A program made the translations under genes and the position numbers. Shown here in pieces: positions 13,945 to 15,551 of a stretch of DNA of 15,551 bases. The notes beneath the pieces were generated by a model. It was not told the DNA's origin. It saw only the letters and a program-made list of their open reading frames with translations, and made no database searches. The DNA is taken from assembly GCA_002298165.1 (NCBI GenBank), contig DBMI01000108.1:21008-36558 (forward strand), read 5' to 3'. Every line of letters begins with the position of its first letter. Within the stretch, counting starts at the first letter, position 1. This stretch comes from Desulfarculales bacterium UBA702 (lineage in GTDB: Bacteria > Desulfobacterota > Syntrophobacteria > Syntrophobacterales > Syntrophobacteraceae).

Positions 13945-14172
13945 ATGGCCAGAAAGCTCAAGGTGGTCGAACAGGTTTATCTTGGCAGCCTGGAACGGAT
14001 TAGAGGACTGGCTACCTACTCCGGCAAGTCTCGCCACAAAGGATGGATCGAGGAACGCACCGAAGATCAGGCTGCTCTCCTTAATGCCTTCGGCCACAAA
14101 GGGGCCGGTGTGGTCTTACAGAAATCAACCAGCATGAGCTGGGACTCCCTAAATCCCCGTAAGAGAGGATAA
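13945..14172 (+). pseudogene. Possible transposase N-terminal remnant (IS1634/IS4-like)
   Basis: 75 open codons. Only the first 20 residues, MARKLKVVEQVYLGSLERIR, are suggestive. They resemble the segment in IS1634/IS4-type transposases where a basic stretch is followed by QVYLGxxERI. The rest (HKGWIEERTEDQAALLNAFG onward) is not recognised, and no DDE catalytic region follows. No ribosome site, terminal inverted repeat or target duplication was seen. It could also be a short unrelated or non-coding frame. Confidence 0.3.
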
Positions 14173-14624
14173 TTCCAATCCTTCCAAGTGTAGTCGATTC
14201 GGTCCAGCTTCTAACCTGAAATTCATAAAAATAGCTTACAACAGAGTGGCACATCATAGATCTTGTAACTGTTTAGCGATTATAAAAACAATTAAAGTTT
14301 AGAATCCTTTTTGCCGATTAGTAAATTGGCATGATTTTAATATATGATCCGACAACTACTACTTTTTTCGCAAGCCCGATTCCCGCGGATGAGGAAGCTC
14401 ATGCTGCGATCAAAGGCGTGGGCTAAAGACAGAGCTTTCTTTTTTTGAAGAGAAGACCTTTTGCGAAGATAGAGGGAGGTTAAGGGGGTAGTTGGAATGC
14501 AGGCAGTCAGAACATTCTGCGTGTAAATTCCAGCAGCGGATTTCATATTCAAAATGATAGGGAGGAGGTGAACCACAAAAATTTTTTAGATCCCATTTTA
14601 AAAAATGTCAAAGGAGGATGGAAA
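14173..14624 (+). other. 452-bp leader region upstream of the cytochrome gene
   Basis: No protein gene is supported. The first half (14173-14360) is AT-rich; TTGGCA and TATGAT motifs occur but at wrong spacing. A structured RNA candidate follows at 14373-14446. Next comes a purine-rich stretch and a nine-codon open frame (MQAVRTFCV, from 14494) behind GGGGG, too short to judge. AAGGAGG before the cytochrome start is the clear ribosome site. Confidence 0.5.
14373..14446 (+). ncRNA. Structured RNA candidate with terminator-like T run upstream of cytochrome gene
   Basis: Outer pairing AGCCC (14373-14377) with GGGCT (14420-14424) encloses a hairpin. That hairpin is CGCGG-ATGAG, loop GAAG, CTCAT-GCTGCG (10 pairs, one G-T, one bulged G). 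A weak AAAG/CTTT stem and a seven-T run follow at 14440-14446. This could be an attenuator or riboswitch-like leader of the cytochrome gene, or a small RNA. It does not match the c-di-GMP (GEMM) consensus that I know for cytochrome leaders. Confidence 0.35.
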
Positions 14625-15236
14625 ATGAAATTTCCAAAGATGCTCATCATGATGGTCGCAGTGCTGGCAGGATTGGCCCTGGTTGCGAGTACACAGGCTG
14701 CAAGTATCGTCGGATCAAAACACGACCTTACAAAACAGTCCTGGTATTCGGGCGACGGGCAGGTTTGTGTATTCTGCCATGCACCGCACGGAGCGTCCAA
14801 CACATTGGCGCCGTTATGGAACCACGGGACGACGACGGCGACATTCACCATGTACTCCAGCCCCACGTTCCAGGGCGTCATTGCCGCTCAGCCATCGGGC
14901 AACTCGAAGGCCTGCCTCTCCTGTCATGACGGGACCGTGGCTCTCGATACCTATGGCGGAGCTACCGGTAGCCACATCGTAGCGGGGTCGGCAAACGTTG
15001 GAACCGACCTCACAAACGACCATCCGGTCTCTTTCACCTATGACGCGGCATTGGCTACCGCCGATGGCGGTCTGGTGACACCCGCCAGTGCCGCGCTTGT
15101 AGTTACCGGCGTTCCGCTTTTCTACGGAAAACTGGAATGCGCATCCTGTCATGCGGTGCATGATCCGCAATACGGGATGTTTTTGAGGGCATCCAATGCT
15201 GCAAGCGCCCTCTGCTTGAAGTGCCACTCTAAGTAG
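14625..15236 (+). CDS. Periplasmic tetraheme c-type cytochrome (doubled CXXCH family)
   Basis: 203 residues with a Sec signal peptide (KMLIMMVAVLAGLALVAST, cleavage after QAA). Four heme-binding motifs are present: CVFCH (48-52), CLSCH (97-101), CASCH (172-176) and CLKCH (197-201). The last two are paired as in the doubled CXXCH family, and extra histidines (HAPHG, AVHDPQ, NDHPVSF) can supply distal ligands. The 70-residue stretch between hemes 2 and 3 is Gly/Ala/Thr-rich and beta-like. It probably carries electrons in the periplasm or to outer-surface acceptors. The partner is unknown, as no oxidoreductase gene adjoins. The ATG at 14625 has AAGGAGG 7 nt upstream; an upstream GTG at 14568 in frame would place residues before the signal peptide and is disfavoured. 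Confidence 0.92.
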   Translation: MKFPKMLIMMVAVLAGLALVASTQAASIVGSKHDLTKQSWYSGDGQVCVFCHAPHGASNTLAPLWNHGTTTATFTMYSSPTFQGVIAAQPSGNSKACLSCHDGTVALDTYGGATGSHIVAGSANVGTDLTNDHPVSFTYDAALATADGGLVTPASAALVVTGVPLFYGKLECASCHAVHDPQYGMFLRASNAASALCLKCHSK

Positions 15237-15245
15237 AAGTAAGAC

Positions 15246-15288
15246 GATTCTCTCGCCTCCGCGGGTTATACCGTGGAGGCGGAGAATC
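15246..15288 (+). terminator. Large hairpin just after the cytochrome gene
   Basis: GATTCTC pairs with GAGAATC and CGCCTCC with GGAGGCG around a bulged T. A G-T pair, CGG/CCG and the loop GTTATA complete about 18 pairs. It begins 9 nt after the stop codon. No T run follows on either strand, so it may be a rho-assisted terminator or an mRNA-stabilising structure. Confidence 0.6.
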
Positions 15289-15532
15289 TTCCGAAAAAAG
15301 TCCTGTGAAGTCCTACCAATGCGGATAGTCAAATCCTCAAAAGAAATCAGTTAACGTCCAGTGAGGAAGATGAACTATTCCCACGCTTTTTATGGTTCAT
15401 CCGGCAAACGAGTACCTCGAATACTTTTCGCACGAATAGAGACCAATGCTCTCGAAGGCGAAAGGCCGTCAAAGCTGTTGCCCAATTAAGTTTTTCGAAA
15501 AATGCCAAACAAAATTGGAGGGCGCGGATCTG
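15289..15532. other. Intergenic stretch after the cytochrome hairpin
   Basis: No coding frame, tRNA or terminator is supported. Small dyads such as GAGA/TCTC around 15440 are unremarkable. It probably holds the leader of the next gene. Confidence 0.3.
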
Positions 15533-15551
15533 ATGAACGTCATTCCCGCAG
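15533..15551 (+). CDS. Possible start of another gene, cut by the right edge
   Basis: An ATG (reading MNVIPA before the edge) lies 10 nt after GGAGGG. Too little is visible to say what it encodes, or whether it is real. Confidence 0.3.

Noticed and set aside
14328..14350. Sigma-54 promoter before the cytochrome (TTGGCATGATTTTAAT)
   Set aside because: The -24 GG is present, but the -12 GC is replaced by AT.
14361..14446. c-di-GMP or cGAMP (GEMM) riboswitch before the cytochrome
   Set aside because: The conserved GGGACGCAAAGCC-type core and tetraloop receptor could not be found. Only a generic structured element is supported.
14814..15332. 172-codon minus-strand frame opposite the cytochrome gene
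   Set aside because: It is antisense to four CXXCH motifs and begins past the 3' hairpin without a ribosome site.

Overview
The window looks like chromosomal DNA of an anaerobic, Gram-negative, deltaproteobacterial-type organism (Desulfobacterota or a Geobacter/Syntrophobacter-like lineage). The assignment is an inference. It rests on a small tetraheme c-type cytochrome, a standalone rubrerythrin, a UroD/MetE-like protein, an epoxyqueuosine-reductase-like Fe-S protein, outer-membrane beta-barrel and Sec-exported proteins, and mid-range GC with strong AGGAGG-type ribosome sites. No rRNA gene, complete tRNA, CRISPR array or intact insertion sequence was seen.

Layout. (1) 1-1654, minus strand: the 5' part of ftsH (running off the left edge) preceded by a DUF1003 membrane protein, probably one transcript. 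(2) 1767-3118: a degraded accessory patch. It holds a small unknown ORF, a ParB-like gene broken by two frameshifts and one stop, a 41-nt 3' fragment of tRNA-Glu(TTC), and a strong terminator. This is what the right-hand end of a decayed tRNA-integrated element would look like. (3) 3233-4826, plus strand: rubrerythrin and a UroD/MetE-like zinc-type methyltransferase homologue. (4) 4978-9844, minus strand: a tightly packed seven-gene operon of NosL-like copper protein, YtkA/FixH-like exported protein, outer-membrane barrel, membrane-anchored FMN-binding-like protein, MacB-type ABC permease, ABC ATPase and a small exported protein. Its last codons run into a perfect 24-bp palindrome. (5) 10127-11650, plus strand: a divergent ArsR-family regulator with unusual cysteines, then a QueG-like Fe-S protein with a TTG start. 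(6) 11720-13763, minus strand: a membrane-anchored alpha/beta hydrolase, a ceramidase-like (CREST) membrane protein, and the C-terminal stub of a B12-type radical SAM protein. (7) 13945-15551, plus strand: a possible transposase remnant, a long leader with a structured RNA candidate, a tetraheme cytochrome with a large 3' hairpin, and possibly the first codons of another gene.

How it fits together. The most coherent unit is region 4 with the ArsR gene of region 5. NosL and YtkA-like proteins are periplasmic metal or redox accessory proteins. The MacB-type permease/ATPase pair would move a substrate across or out of the inner membrane, and the barrel could serve at the outer membrane. Divergence from a cysteine-rich ArsR protein suggests metal-responsive control. 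There is no nosZ in the window, so this is proposed as a copper- or other metal-handling envelope system, not a denitrification cluster. That functional assignment is inference.
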